Assembly: GCA_003268905.1 (NCBI GenBank)
Contig: QLTU01000005.1
Coordinates: forward strand, 62,001 to 126,000
DNA from: Acidovorax defluvii
Lineage (GTDB): Bacteria > Pseudomonadota > Gammaproteobacteria > Burkholderiales > Burkholderiaceae_C
DNA: 64,000 nucleotides
Reading direction: 5' to 3'
The first letter of the stretch is position 1. The number at the start of each line of letters is the position of its first letter. The notes under the pieces were generated by a model. The model saw nothing but the letters and a program-made list of their open reading frames with translations, searched no databases and was not told the origin of the DNA. Positions 39,602-50,283 of this stretch are shown here, piece after piece. Made by a program: the position numbers and the translations under genes.

Positions 39602-40750
39602 TCAGGCCGCAGCCAAGCGCCACAGCGAGGTGACTTCCGCCGCACGGGCAGCGTGCAGGGCATCGCCCGCATCGGCCGCCTTGGCGTGGTGCGGGCGAAT
39701 GTCCTCACGGCCCAGCACCTTGAGGCCGGCCTCGGCAATCCAGCCCAAGAGCTGTTCGCGGCTGCGCAAACCCAGGTGCTCGGCCAGGTCCGACAAGATC
39801 AGCCAGCCCTCGCCTGCGGGCTCCAGGTGGGCTGCGAGCCCTGTCAGAAAGCCGCGCAACATGCGGCTGCCCTCGTCATACACCGCGTGCTCGATGGGCG
39901 AGCTGGGGCGGGCCGGCACCCAGGGCGGATTGCACACCACCAGCGGCGCGCGCCCCTCGGGAAACAGGTCTGCCGACTGCAGCTGCACCTGCGCCAGCAC
40001 GCCCAGGCGCTGCAGGTTGTCGCGGGCGCAGGCCAGCGCACGCGGGTCTTGCTCGGTGGCCACCACGCGCTGCACGCCCCGGCGCACCAGCAGGGCCGAC
40101 AGCACGCCCGTGCCCACGCCGATGTCAAAGGCCAGCGCCTTCGATGGCAGCGCAGCCGCTGCCACCAGGTCCACATATTCGCCACGCACGGGCGAAAACA
40201 CCCCGTAATACGGATGGATGCGGTTGTTGGGCGCGGCGCCCAGCGCGGGCACTTCCACGCCCTTCTTGCGCCACTCGTGCGCCCCCACCAGACCCAGCAG
40301 TTCACGCAGCGAGGCCACCGAGCGTTCGCCCGTGGCCGCGCCCCAGGCTTCGGTGCAGGCCTGGCGCAGGTCGGGCGCACGGCGCAGGTCAATGGCGTAA
40401 TCGCCTTCCAGCGCAATCAGCAGGGACGACAGCACGCGTGCGCGCTGCGCCTGCGCCTGGCGGTGCAGGTGAAACGCTTCGGCCGCCGTGGCCTCTGCCA
40501 TTTTTTGTGCTGCCTTGGCCGCCGCCTTGGCCGGCTTGCGGTCCACCCGCCGCATGAGGGCCTGCAGCAGCATGCGGGCGTTCTGAAAGTCGCCCTGCCA
40601 CAGCAGACCGGTGCCTTCGCAGGCCAGCCGGTAGGCCGTGTCGGCGGGCAGCGTGTCATCGGCCACCACCACGCGGCGCGGCGCAGTGGCCCCGCTTTCG
40701 GAGCGCCAAAGGGCTTCGTGGGCTTGGCCCGAGTCGCTCCAGGAGATCAT
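39602..40750 (-). CDS. Class I SAM-dependent methyltransferase
   Basis: A 382-residue protein. The C-terminal 200 residues are a Rossmann methyltransferase: AFDIGVGTGVLSALLVRRG is motif I and VVCNPPWVPA is the NPPY-type motif IV found in enzymes that methylate bases in RNA/DNA or the Gln of release factors (HemK/RlmG-like). The N-terminal 180 residues are a helical domain with an Ala/Lys-rich coiled segment. Substrate unknown; it follows the GNAT gene after 9 bp. Confidence 0.82.
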   Translation of the reverse strand: MISWSDSGQAHEALWRSESGATAPRRVVVADDTLPADTAYRLACEGTGLLWQGDFQNARMLLQALMRRVDRKPAKAAAKAAQKMAEATAAEAFHLHRQAQAQRARVLSSLLIALEGDYAIDLRRAPDLRQACTEAWGAATGERSVASLRELLGLVGAHEWRKKGVEVPALGAAPNNRIHPYYGVFSPVRGEYVDLVAAAALPSKALAFDIGVGTGVLSALLVRRGVQRVVATEQDPRALACARDNLQRLGVLAQVQLQSADLFPEGRAPLVVCNPPWVPARPSSPIEHAVYDEGSRMLRGFLTGLAAHLEPAGEGWLILSDLAEHLGLRSREQLLGWIAEAGLKVLGREDIRPHHAKAADAGDALHAARAAEVTSLWRLAAA

Positions 40751-40759
40751 GCAATAGCC

Positions 40760-41278
40760 TTAATTGATGGGGCGTTTGAGGCGCACTTCTTCGATCTTCA
40801 CGCCGCCTACCACGGCCGTCTTGGCAGTGGAGAGCTCGCGCTTGAAACCGGCCATTTCGTGGAACCGGATGGCGCGTTCGTTGCGCAAGGGAACCCACGC
40901 GGTCACGTTGGTGCAGCCTTCTTCGTGCAGGCCGTCACGGGCGGCGTCCCACAGGGCCAAGCCTACGCCCTGGTTCCAATGCGTGGGTGCGGCGTAGATG
41001 GCCCAGATTTCACCGGTGGTGGGGCGGGATTTTTCATCGCGCGAGCGGTCATAGCCGACGAAACCCACAATCTTTTCGCCATCAATGGCGACTTGCACCT
41101 GGGGCTCGCAATATTCAATGGCTTCGCGCCAGTAGGCCTGGCGCTTTTCTACCGACATGGATTTCAACTGCTCGTCTGGCACCAGACCTTTGTAAGCCTC
41201 TTGGGCGGATACGGTGTGGATCTGGGCAATGGCTTTGGCATCGCGAAGCGTGGCGGGACGAACCTGGATACTGGACAT
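40760..41278 (-). CDS. GNAT family N-acetyltransferase
   Basis: A 172-residue acetyltransferase starting MSSIQVRPATLRDAKAIAQI. The acetyl-CoA loop is THWNQGVGLALWDAA (Q/RxxGxG/A) and the C-terminal NERAIRFHEMAGFKRE is typical of the fold. Substrate cannot be inferred. ATG 41278 is used; the upstream in-frame segment is hydrophobic but unlike the family. It is upstream of and probably co-transcribed with the methyltransferase gene. Confidence 0.85.
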   Translation of the reverse strand: MSSIQVRPATLRDAKAIAQIHTVSAQEAYKGLVPDEQLKSMSVEKRQAYWREAIEYCEPQVQVAIDGEKIVGFVGYDRSRDEKSRPTTGEIWAIYAAPTHWNQGVGLALWDAARDGLHEEGCTNVTAWVPLRNERAIRFHEMAGFKRELSTAKTAVVGGVKIEEVRLKRPIN

Positions 41279-41401
41279 GGAAAAACCGAACGAAAACAGG
41301 GAGTGAAAAAACAAAAAGGATCGGCATTGTCGCCGCAAACGCTTTTTCGCCCTGTGCTGCTGGTTAATCCGGGGGCTCGCAACGCCCCCCCACCATCACC
41401 C

Positions 41402-41967
41402 TCAGGCCCTGCTGAGCGCGGCGTTCGATGCCGTGTCCAGGCCCTGCGCCCGGGCGCGTTTGTTGCGCGGGCGCGGCACCTTCACCGCAGGCGGCACACC
41501 GTTGATGGCGCCCATGCACAGCACCAGCGCCACACTGTGCGATGCGTCCTCGCGCTCATCCGGCGCATAGGGGCGATAGCTGCCATTGCCAGCGCCGTGG
41601 CCGCGCTGCACAGAGTGAAACACCACGCGCGCGCCCTCCCGGTTGCTGCCCGAGCACAGCACGCGCAAACGCGCGTCGCGGTCGAGCGCCAGGCCCGTGT
41701 GGCCGGGCCGGTTGATGAGGTCGGTGCGCACAGCGCGCCACGTCTGCCCGTCGTCCAGCGAAAATTGCCAGGTGCCTGCCTGCGTATCCAGGTATTCAAT
41801 GACCACACCCGCCGATGCCCGCATGTCGGCGCAGTTTTCCTGCAGCAGTTGGGCCACGGTATTGCCCCCCCACACCGGCCGCCAGCAGCTGCCACGGGGC
41901 GTTGATCGACGATGCGCTGACCGAGAACGGAAGAGCGGGCGACAGAATGGGAAACACTGGCACTCAT
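41402..41967 (-). pseudogene. VCBS/cadherin-like repeat protein gene, frameshifted at a G7 tract
   Basis: Translation from ATG 41967 (MSASVSHSVARSSVLGQ), which has AGAGG upstream, runs into a run of seven G (plus strand C 41865-41871) and leaves the frame that encodes the recognisable part. After the tract the other frame reads GGNTVAQLLQENCADMRA, then AGTWQFSLDDGQTWRAV, the pattern of one VCBS/bacterial cadherin-like repeat found in large surface proteins. The span is 566 bp; one extra G would restore a continuous 188-codon frame. It may be a phase-variable gene in the OFF state, a pseudogene or a sequencing error. Alternatively a shorter product starts at a frame-matched codon. Confidence 0.5.
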
Positions 41968-42131
41968 GCGTAAACCTCTTTGTGGATAAGCTGGACAGGA
42001 TCGGATGCGCCACGCGGTCCAGCCACAGACCATCACAACGCCTGGGTCACAGTCTAGAAACCGCACGCCCGTGCGTCCATCGCACAAATGGACTAGTCGC
42101 GCACCCCGGCGTTGTGCGCAATACTCGCCCC

Positions 42132-42767
42132 ATGCCTGCCAGTCTGCTGCTTGTTGACGAGCACACCCTGTTTCGCACCGGGCTGCGCCTGATCGTGCAG
42201 GACCACCCCGGCGTGGATGCCATCTTCGAAGCCGGCACCGTGGCCGAAGCCTGCGCGCTGCGGCCAGAGACCGTGGACCTGGTGCTGCTGGACATCCAGA
42301 TGCCCGGCATGAGCGGCCTGGACGGCCTGCGCCTCTTGCGCCAGGCATTCCCCCGGGCGCGCATCGTGCTGGTGTCTGCCAGCGTGGCGCCCGACGCTGT
42401 TTACGAGGCGCGCACGCGCGGTGCCGACGGTTTTCTGCCCAAGTCGGCCAGTGGCGCCGACATTCTGGAGGCCATCAGCTGCGCGCTGTCGGGCGCGCCC
42501 TGCTTTCCCGCCCACAGCGGCAACACCACCACCACACGCGCACCGGCAGCGCCCACGCTGAACGCACGCCAGCTCGATGTGCTGTTCCTGCTGTGCACCG
42601 GCAAGCCCAACAAGGTGATTGCCCGCGATCTGGGGCTGAGCGAAAACACCGTGCGCGTGCATGTGGCCGCCATCTTTGCGCAGCTGGGCGTCAACAGCCG
42701 CAGCGCTGCCTTGCTGGCGGCACAGCGGCTGGGCCTGTCGTTGCCGCCGCTGCATGATGCCGCCTGA
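42132..42767 (+). CDS. NarL/LuxR-type response regulator
   Basis: A 211-residue two-component regulator. The receiver domain has the phospho-acceptor Asp54 in VLLDIQMPGMSGLDGL and Lys in FLPKSASGAD; the acidic pocket is VDE instead of the more usual DD. The C-terminal HTH reads NARQLDVLFLLCTGKPNKVI and ENTVRVHVAAIFAQLGV. It overlaps the start of the following hybrid kinase gene by about 14 bp, so the two are most likely partners. Target genes unknown. Confidence 0.88.
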   Translation: MPASLLLVDEHTLFRTGLRLIVQDHPGVDAIFEAGTVAEACALRPETVDLVLLDIQMPGMSGLDGLRLLRQAFPRARIVLVSASVAPDAVYEARTRGADGFLPKSASGADILEAISCALSGAPCFPAHSGNTTTTRAPAAPTLNARQLDVLFLLCTGKPNKVIARDLGLSENTVRVHVAAIFAQLGVNSRSAALLAAQRLGLSLPPLHDAA

Positions 42768-44616
42768 AACGCCAGGGACCGGTGCGCTCTGGCCCTGGCC
42801 GTCGCTGCGCTGGGAGCGCGACGAGGTGCTGCGCGAGCAGGTCGCACTGCTGCGCCAGAACTTTCCCATGACCCTGGCGGCCTCCCTGGCCACGGCACTG
42901 GGCACGATGTGGGTGATGGACGGCGCGGTCGACCCGCAGGCGCTGACGGCCTGGCTGATCTCGCATGTGCTGGTCGTGATGGGGGTCTATCTCTCGCTGC
43001 GCAGCATGGACCCGACGACCGATCCCGCCCGCTGGTCGGCCTACAAGCTGATGGTCTGCATGGCCGGCATGGGACTGAGCTGGGGCGGCCTGGGCCTGGT
43101 CGTGATGCACTGGGGCAACGCCAGCAGCGTGGTCTACGCCATTGGCATCGTCAGCACGGCGTCGTCCGGCGCCCTGGGGCTGGGAGCGCCGCTGTACCGC
43201 GCCTACCTTGTCTACCTGAGCTGCGCCATTGGCAGCGTGCTGCTGGCCATTGCCCTGGCCGGCGGGCCGGTGCTGTGGCCCGCGCTGTTCCTTGTACTGG
43301 TGTATTTCAGCCTGACCTGCATGCAGGCCAGCACGGCCGATACAGCCACCCGCCGCAGCATTGCCCTGAAATTGGAAAACCAGCGCCTGGTGGGAGAGCT
43401 GCGCGCCGAGTCCCAGCGCGCCCAGGCGGCGCAGCAGATCGCCGAAAAAGCCGATCGCGACAAGTCGCGTTTCCTGGCGGCGGCCAGCCACGACCTGCGC
43501 CAGCCGCTGCACGCCATGGGGCTGTTTCTGGAGAGCCTGCAGCGCAGCCCGCTGAACGCCCACCAGCAGACGGTGCTGGACCATGCCCACGCCGCATCCA
43601 GCGCAGCAGCCGAAATGCTCACCACCTTGCTCGACTACTCGCGGCTGGAGGCTGGCGTGGTCAAGGTGCGCCCGGCGGCATTCGCCGTGCAGCCCCTGCT
43701 CACGGCGCTGGAGCAGGAATTTGGCGTGCAGGCCGACAACGCACGCCTGGTGTACCGCACCCGCGAGACCTCACTGGCCGCGCATGCCGACCGATCACTG
43801 GTGGGCCTGGTGATGCGCAACTTCATCTCCAATGCGCTGCGCTACACCGCCCGGGGCGGCGTGCTGATTGCGTGCCGCCGGCGCGGCCAGCGGGTGGCAC
43901 TGGAGGTGTGGGACACAGGAATCGGCATTCCCCAGAGCCAGTGGGACGACATCTTTCAGGAGTTCCTGCAGCTCGACAACCCGGAACGCGACCGGCGCAA
44001 GGGCCTGGGCCTGGGCCTGGCCATCGTGCACCGGCTGGTGCACGAAATGGGAACCACGGTCGAGCTGCACTCCAAACCGGGCCGGGGCTCGGTGTTTCGC
44101 CTGTGGATGGATGCGTGGGATGGCGCACTCGAAGATGAAGCCGCACCGCTCGGCGATGACCACAGCCTGGAGGGCCTGCATGTGCTGGCCATTGACGACG
44201 ACGAGGCGGTGCTTCTTGGAATGCAGTCGCTGCTGCAAAGCTGGGGTTGCCACTGCACCGTGGCCGGCTCGGGCGCCGAAGCACTGAAGCACCTGGGCGA
44301 CGACACCCCCGATCTCATCATCACCGACTTCCGGCTGCGCCATGAGGAAACCGGCAAGCAGGTGCTGCAGGCACTGCGCACGCACCTGGGCACTGCAGTG
44401 CCGGCCATCATCATGACGGGGGACACCTCGCCCCAGCGCCTGCGCGATGCGCAAAGCACATCGGCCCTGCTGCTGCACAAGCCGGTTTCCACCGGCCAGC
44501 TGCGCGAAGCCATGGTGCAGCTCATCACCCAGCCGCAGCCCACCAACGCGGCCGGCTCCGCGATGCAGCCGGTCGACGACAACGCGGCTACAACCAGCGG
44601 CGCAGCAGGCCCATGA
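42754..44616 (+). CDS. Hybrid sensor histidine kinase/response regulator
   Basis: A 620-residue membrane kinase. About residues 35-200 hold several hydrophobic helices (a membrane sensor without an obvious periplasmic domain). A coiled coil leads to the H-box FLAAASHDLRQPLHAMGLF. The ATPase has NFISNALRYTARGG (N), WDTGIGIP (G1) and GLGLGLAIV (G2). A C-terminal receiver domain starts LHVLAIDDDEAVLLGMQSLL with Asp in LIITDFRLRHE. ATG 42754 or 42757 overlaps the regulator gene. The 3' end overlaps the convergent aldehyde dehydrogenase gene by 29 bp. Confidence 0.9.
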   Translation: MMPPETPGTGALWPWPSLRWERDEVLREQVALLRQNFPMTLAASLATALGTMWVMDGAVDPQALTAWLISHVLVVMGVYLSLRSMDPTTDPARWSAYKLMVCMAGMGLSWGGLGLVVMHWGNASSVVYAIGIVSTASSGALGLGAPLYRAYLVYLSCAIGSVLLAIALAGGPVLWPALFLVLVYFSLTCMQASTADTATRRSIALKLENQRLVGELRAESQRAQAAQQIAEKADRDKSRFLAAASHDLRQPLHAMGLFLESLQRSPLNAHQQTVLDHAHAASSAAAEMLTTLLDYSRLEAGVVKVRPAAFAVQPLLTALEQEFGVQADNARLVYRTRETSLAAHADRSLVGLVMRNFISNALRYTARGGVLIACRRRGQRVALEVWDTGIGIPQSQWDDIFQEFLQLDNPERDRRKGLGLGLAIVHRLVHEMGTTVELHSKPGRGSVFRLWMDAWDGALEDEAAPLGDDHSLEGLHVLAIDDDEAVLLGMQSLLQSWGCHCTVAGSGAEALKHLGDDTPDLIITDFRLRHEETGKQVLQALRTHLGTAVPAIIMTGDTSPQRLRDAQSTSALLLHKPVSTGQLREAMVQLITQPQPTNAAGSAMQPVDDNAATTSGAAGP

Positions 44617-46039
44617 TCTTGTCGAAGCGCGCGCCGTAAGGCGGGTAGAACACCGAGCCCATGGCCCAGCGGGACTGCACCAGCACCGCCTTCTGGTGGC
44701 AAAAGCGCAGAAAACCCTGCTCGCCGTGGTAGGCGCCCCAGCCGCTTTCGCCCACACCGCCAAAGGGCAGGTTGTCGTGGGCGATGTGCATCAGCGTGTC
44801 GTTCACCGTGACGCCACCGCTCACGGTGCGGCGCAGCACATCGTCACGCACCGCATCGCTGCGGCCAAACCAGTACAGCGCCAGCGGGCGGGGCCCCGCG
44901 TTGATGTGGGCCACGGCATCGTCCAGCCGCTCGTACGAAATCACGGGCAGGATGGGGCCAAAAATCTCCTCCTGCATCAGCGCCATGGCGGGCGTGGCGC
45001 CAAACACCAGCGAGGGCAGCATCTGGCGGCTGGCCCCGTCGCCCAGCGTGCCCACGGTGGCCGCCACGGGCTTGCCGCTGGCGGGGTCGATGGTGTGTAC
45101 CTCGGCACCTTGCGTCTGGGCCTGCTGCAGCATGGTGCGCAGCCGCGCATAGTGGCGCGGGGTGATGATGGAGGCGTAATCGGGGTTGCCCTCGATGCTG
45201 GGAAACAACCGCGCCACCGCGGCCTGGTAGGCCTGGGAGAACTCGGCCTCGCGCCCGCGCGGCAGCAGCACGTAGTCGGGGGCAATGCAGGTCTGGCCTG
45301 CATTGAGCAGCTTGCCGTGGGCAATTTTGAGCGCGGCGTCCTGCATGTCGCAATCGGCATCCACGATGCACGGTGACTTGCCCCCCAGCTCCAGCGTGGT
45401 GGGCGTGAGGTGCTGCGCCGCTGCCTGCGCCACCTTGCGCCCCACTGCGGTGGAGCCGGTGAACACCAGGTGGTCGAACGGCAGCGATGCCACCAGCGCT
45501 GCCGTGGCCGCGTCGCCCTGCACCACGCAAAACTCATCGGCTGCAAAAAACTGCGCCACCAACAGGGCCAGCTGGGCCGATGTGTGGGGTGTGAGCTCGC
45601 TGGGCTTGAGCATGACGCGGTTGCCCGCCGCCAGCGCCGTGATGGCGGGGGCCAGCGCCAGTTGCACGGGGTAGTTCCAGGGGGAAATGACGCCCACCAC
45701 GCCCAGCGGCTGGCGCGCGATCCAGCCATGCGCAGGCTGCAAAAAGAGGGGCGTACGCACCTTCTGGGGCTTCATCCAGCGCGCCAGATGGCTCAGGGTG
45801 TACGACAGCAGCGTGCGCAGCACAAAAAAATCGGCCACCTCGGTCAGGCGCGGTGAACGCATGCCAAAGTCGGCCTGCACGGCGGCGGCCAGCACGGGCC
45901 CATGCTCATCGAGCATCTTTTGCACGCGCAGCAGGCGCTCGCGACGCACCAGCAGGGGCACGTCAATGTGTGCCCGGCTGGCCTGGTGCTGAAGGTCAAA
46001 ATGGGCGCGAATGTCGTCAGGTGTCATGGCCGCCATCAT
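44588..46039 (-). CDS. Coniferyl-aldehyde-type aldehyde dehydrogenase
   Basis: A 483-residue NAD(P)-dependent aldehyde dehydrogenase. PWNYPVQLALAPAITALAAG, FTGSTAVGRKVAQAA, LELGGKSPCIVDADCD (general-base Glu) and GQTCIAPDYVLLP (catalytic Cys) are present. The short length and the C-terminal GWGAYHGEQGFLRFCHQKAV fit the coniferyl aldehyde dehydrogenase (CalB) / class 3 group. Starts at 46039, 46036 or 46027 (MTPDDIRAHF) are possible. No lignin-related genes are adjacent, so the substrate may be another medium or aromatic aldehyde. Confidence 0.85.
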   Translation of the reverse strand: MMAAMTPDDIRAHFDLQHQASRAHIDVPLLVRRERLLRVQKMLDEHGPVLAAAVQADFGMRSPRLTEVADFFVLRTLLSYTLSHLARWMKPQKVRTPLFLQPAHGWIARQPLGVVGVISPWNYPVQLALAPAITALAAGNRVMLKPSELTPHTSAQLALLVAQFFAADEFCVVQGDAATAALVASLPFDHLVFTGSTAVGRKVAQAAAQHLTPTTLELGGKSPCIVDADCDMQDAALKIAHGKLLNAGQTCIAPDYVLLPRGREAEFSQAYQAAVARLFPSIEGNPDYASIITPRHYARLRTMLQQAQTQGAEVHTIDPASGKPVAATVGTLGDGASRQMLPSLVFGATPAMALMQEEIFGPILPVISYERLDDAVAHINAGPRPLALYWFGRSDAVRDDVLRRTVSGGVTVNDTLMHIAHDNLPFGGVGESGWGAYHGEQGFLRFCHQKAVLVQSRWAMGSVFYPPYGARFDKIMGLLRRWL

Positions 46040-46154
46040 AGAAGACAGCCCGATGCCCCGGAGTCAAGCCCCTGCAACGCCCCCACGTCGGCGTCAGAAG
46101 CCACGAACCACAAAGCGCAGGCACCCGGCGCGGCTGCCAGCAGGCTCTTTCGCG

Positions 46155-46523
46155 CTACTGCTCTTCGCGAGGCTCGCGGGGTGCGCGGGGTGCGCGGGGT
46201 GCGCGGGGTTCCACATCCACCACCTCGTCGGCCCCGGGCAGCACGCCCGCGCGGCGCGAGGGGGTGTCGGCAGCGGGCGCAGGGCGCGCAGCCGACCACC
46301 GCTCGGTGGAGCGGTAAACCGTGCTCCAGCCCGTGCGCGGATCAACCCGCATGGTCCAGGGCATCACGGGCCGACCGGTGAGGCGCGCCCACAACGCGCG
46401 CAGCCCCCACACCAGCGCCAGCACCAGCACGGCGGCCAGCAAACTCAAAAATATCACCAGCCCGGCAACCACCACCACGGCCCGGATGAGCCAGCGGGTC
46501 AGGCCCGCCAAAAAATCATTCAA
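46155..46523 (-). CDS. Small membrane protein with Pro-Arg repeat tail (TTG start)
   Basis: A protein of 122 residues if it starts at TTG 46523, which has AGGAGG four bases upstream; an ATG 16 codons earlier has no site. Two hydrophobic stretches (AVVVVAGLVIFLSLLAAVLV and following) form one hairpin or a long helix. The cytosolic part is Arg/Pro-rich and ends in PRAPRAPRAPREPREEQ, coded by four 9-bp tandem repeats (plus strand 46175-46210, unit CGCGGGGTG). Function unknown. Confidence 0.55.
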   Translation of the reverse strand: MNDFLAGLTRWLIRAVVVVAGLVIFLSLLAAVLVLALVWGLRALWARLTGRPVMPWTMRVDPRTGWSTVYRSTERWSAARPAPAADTPSRRAGVLPGADEVVDVEPRAPRAPRAPREPREEQ

Positions 46524-46600
46524 ACAACCTCCTCGGTTCTCAGCCTTTGGGCGATAGGCAGGGATGTCCACTACCCACTGTCAACCACCAAAATTTATGC

Positions 46601-46653
46601 CAAATGTGCCGCTAGCGCTTATCCATAAAGCGCTAGCAGCTATCATTTTTGAC
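46601..46653 (-). repeat. Two-hairpin intergenic element, copy 4
   Basis: On the minus strand GTCAAAAATGATAGCTGCTA, then GCGCTTTATGGATAAGCGCT and AGCGGCACATTTG. The core TAGCGCTTTATGGATAAGCGCTA is the most perfect palindrome of the family. It lies 20 bp past the clpB stop, so it may act as part of the clpB 3' end. Confidence 0.8.
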
Positions 46654-46672
46654 AATTAAAATTGCCTGCCGC

Positions 46673-49279
<2,607 letters not shown>

Positions 49280-49327
49280 GGTCCATATCCTCCGAATTGC
49301 AGAGCACTTGAGGCAGTGTGTGCCTGA

Positions 49328-49334
49328 TTTCAAG
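49328..49334 (-). promoter_or_regulatory. Possible sigma-32 (-35) element of clpB
   Basis: On the minus strand CTTGAAA, the heat-shock -35 consensus, lies about 50 bp before the clpB start. A matching CCCCAT-type -10 at 13-16 bp is not convincing, so this is a weak call based on the gene being heat-shock regulated elsewhere. The rest of 49280-49546 shows only an inverted repeat GCCGTTT...AAACGGC at 49511-49529. Confidence 0.25.
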
Positions 49335-49546
49335 ACAGCACGCAGGCCAGAACTTGTGCCAGGTCAACCAACCCAAGGGCGCTGGCACCCCCTTGTAAAC
49401 CCATTTTTCCATGGCCACCGGCGCTTGACCAGCGGGGAACAGGAACTGCGGATCCGGTTCGCCAAGGCGGCGTGCAAATCCACCCGTCGGCATTGCGCGG
49501 GGCCATGGATGCCGTTTATTTGAAACGGCACCCCATTGCCCGGCCC

Positions 49547-49578
49547 AAAAAAAAGCGCAGGCGGAAAACCGCCTGCGC
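49547..49578 (-). terminator. Rho-independent terminator after the collagen-like gene
   Basis: On the minus strand GCGCAGGCGG, loop TTTT, CCGCCTGCGC, then eight T. A perfect 10-bp GC-rich stem, 21 bp after the stop codon of the collagen-like lipoprotein gene. Confidence 0.9.
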
Positions 49579-49599
49579 CTGTCGCGTCACGCCAAGGTC

Positions 49600-49905
49600 T
49601 TACTTGGCGGGCACAACAATCACGGTGTCGCCCGTTTTGCCATCAGCGCCCGCTTCGCCCTTGGCACCGTCGTAACCGGTGGCACCCGTGGCGCCAGACG
49701 CACCGGTGGCGCCGGTAGCACCGGTGGGGCCTGGAACACCCACCGTGGAGCCGGTAGCGCCGGTGGCACCCGTGGCACCCGCAGGGCCTGCCGGGCCCGG
49801 AACCACCACCACCGGTGCAGCGACCGGCGGGGTTACAACGGTTTTTTCGCAAGCGGCCAGACCGAAAGTGGCAATCAGGGCGGCAAGCAGTAGGGAATTT
49901 TTCAT
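49600..49905 (-). CDS. Collagen-like (Gly-X-Y) lipoprotein
   Basis: A 101-residue protein with a lipoprotein signal ([15 protein letters not shown], lipobox around Cys19). After a short Val/Pro spacer the mature part is almost wholly Gly-X-Y triplets: [17 protein letters not shown], a one-residue break near STVGVPG, then [19 protein letters not shown] and [17 protein letters not shown]. This would form a short trimeric collagen-like stalk anchored to the outer membrane or exposed in the periplasm. ATG 49905 follows AAGG. It has its own strong terminator, so it is monocistronic. Function unknown. Confidence 0.75.
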   Translation of the reverse strand: MKNSLLLAALIATFGLAACEKTVVTPPVAAPVVVVPGPAGPAGATGATGATGSTVGVPGPTGATGATGASGATGATGYDGAKGEAGADGKTGDTVIVVPAK

Positions 49906-50283
49906 GGAAACCTTGTAGGGAGGGGATAGACGCACATGACGATGAAACTGCGCGCGGAGTTTCTTTCTTGCCAAGACCTTCAACAGTCATTGACAAGCTG
50001 TGGCGCAAATCTACAGAAAATGCCCACGCGGCCCTGTAGGACGAACCGACGCCTGCGTGTCATTGTTCAGGCCGATTCAGCCCGCCTCCAGGCTGGATGG
50101 GTGTCCGGTCGGGTAAAAGCTGTTTTCCCGTCCCAACGCCAGCGCTGCGCCCCACGGCGCCCCAATCACCGTGCGCTGGCCACCGGACGGCCGAATGTGG
50201 CGACGCGGCCGCACCAGCGGCGTGGCTGTGCTCGCGGGTCCGCAGGGCGACGCCAGCGCCAGCACTTAGCGGTCGACGGCCCC
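49906..50283. other. Intergenic stretch without a supported gene
   Basis: The 378 bp between the collagen-like gene and moaE hold no reading frame that I can support. The GC-rich 50060-50280 part is open in several frames on both strands. A GTG-started minus frame (50077-50265, 62 codons, ending in a Ser/Pro/Gly-rich segment) is the only candidate and has no ribosome binding site. No repeat or terminator was seen. Confidence 0.5.

Noticed and set aside
41371-41391. GGGGGC...GCCCCC hairpin after the GNAT gene start
   Set aside because: No T run on either strand and wrongly placed for a terminator of a neighbouring gene.
39653-41905. 750-codon plus-strand frame
   Set aside because: Runs across three minus-strand genes and the frameshifted gene; composition is not protein-like.
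49340-49362. TGGCAC-containing sigma-54-like site upstream of clpB
   Set aside because: The GG-to-GC spacing is wrong (GG at the -12 position), and clpB is expected to be heat-shock controlled.
50077-50265. 62-codon GTG-started frame upstream of moaE
   Set aside because: No ribosome binding site, open in several frames, no family match; left as intergenic.
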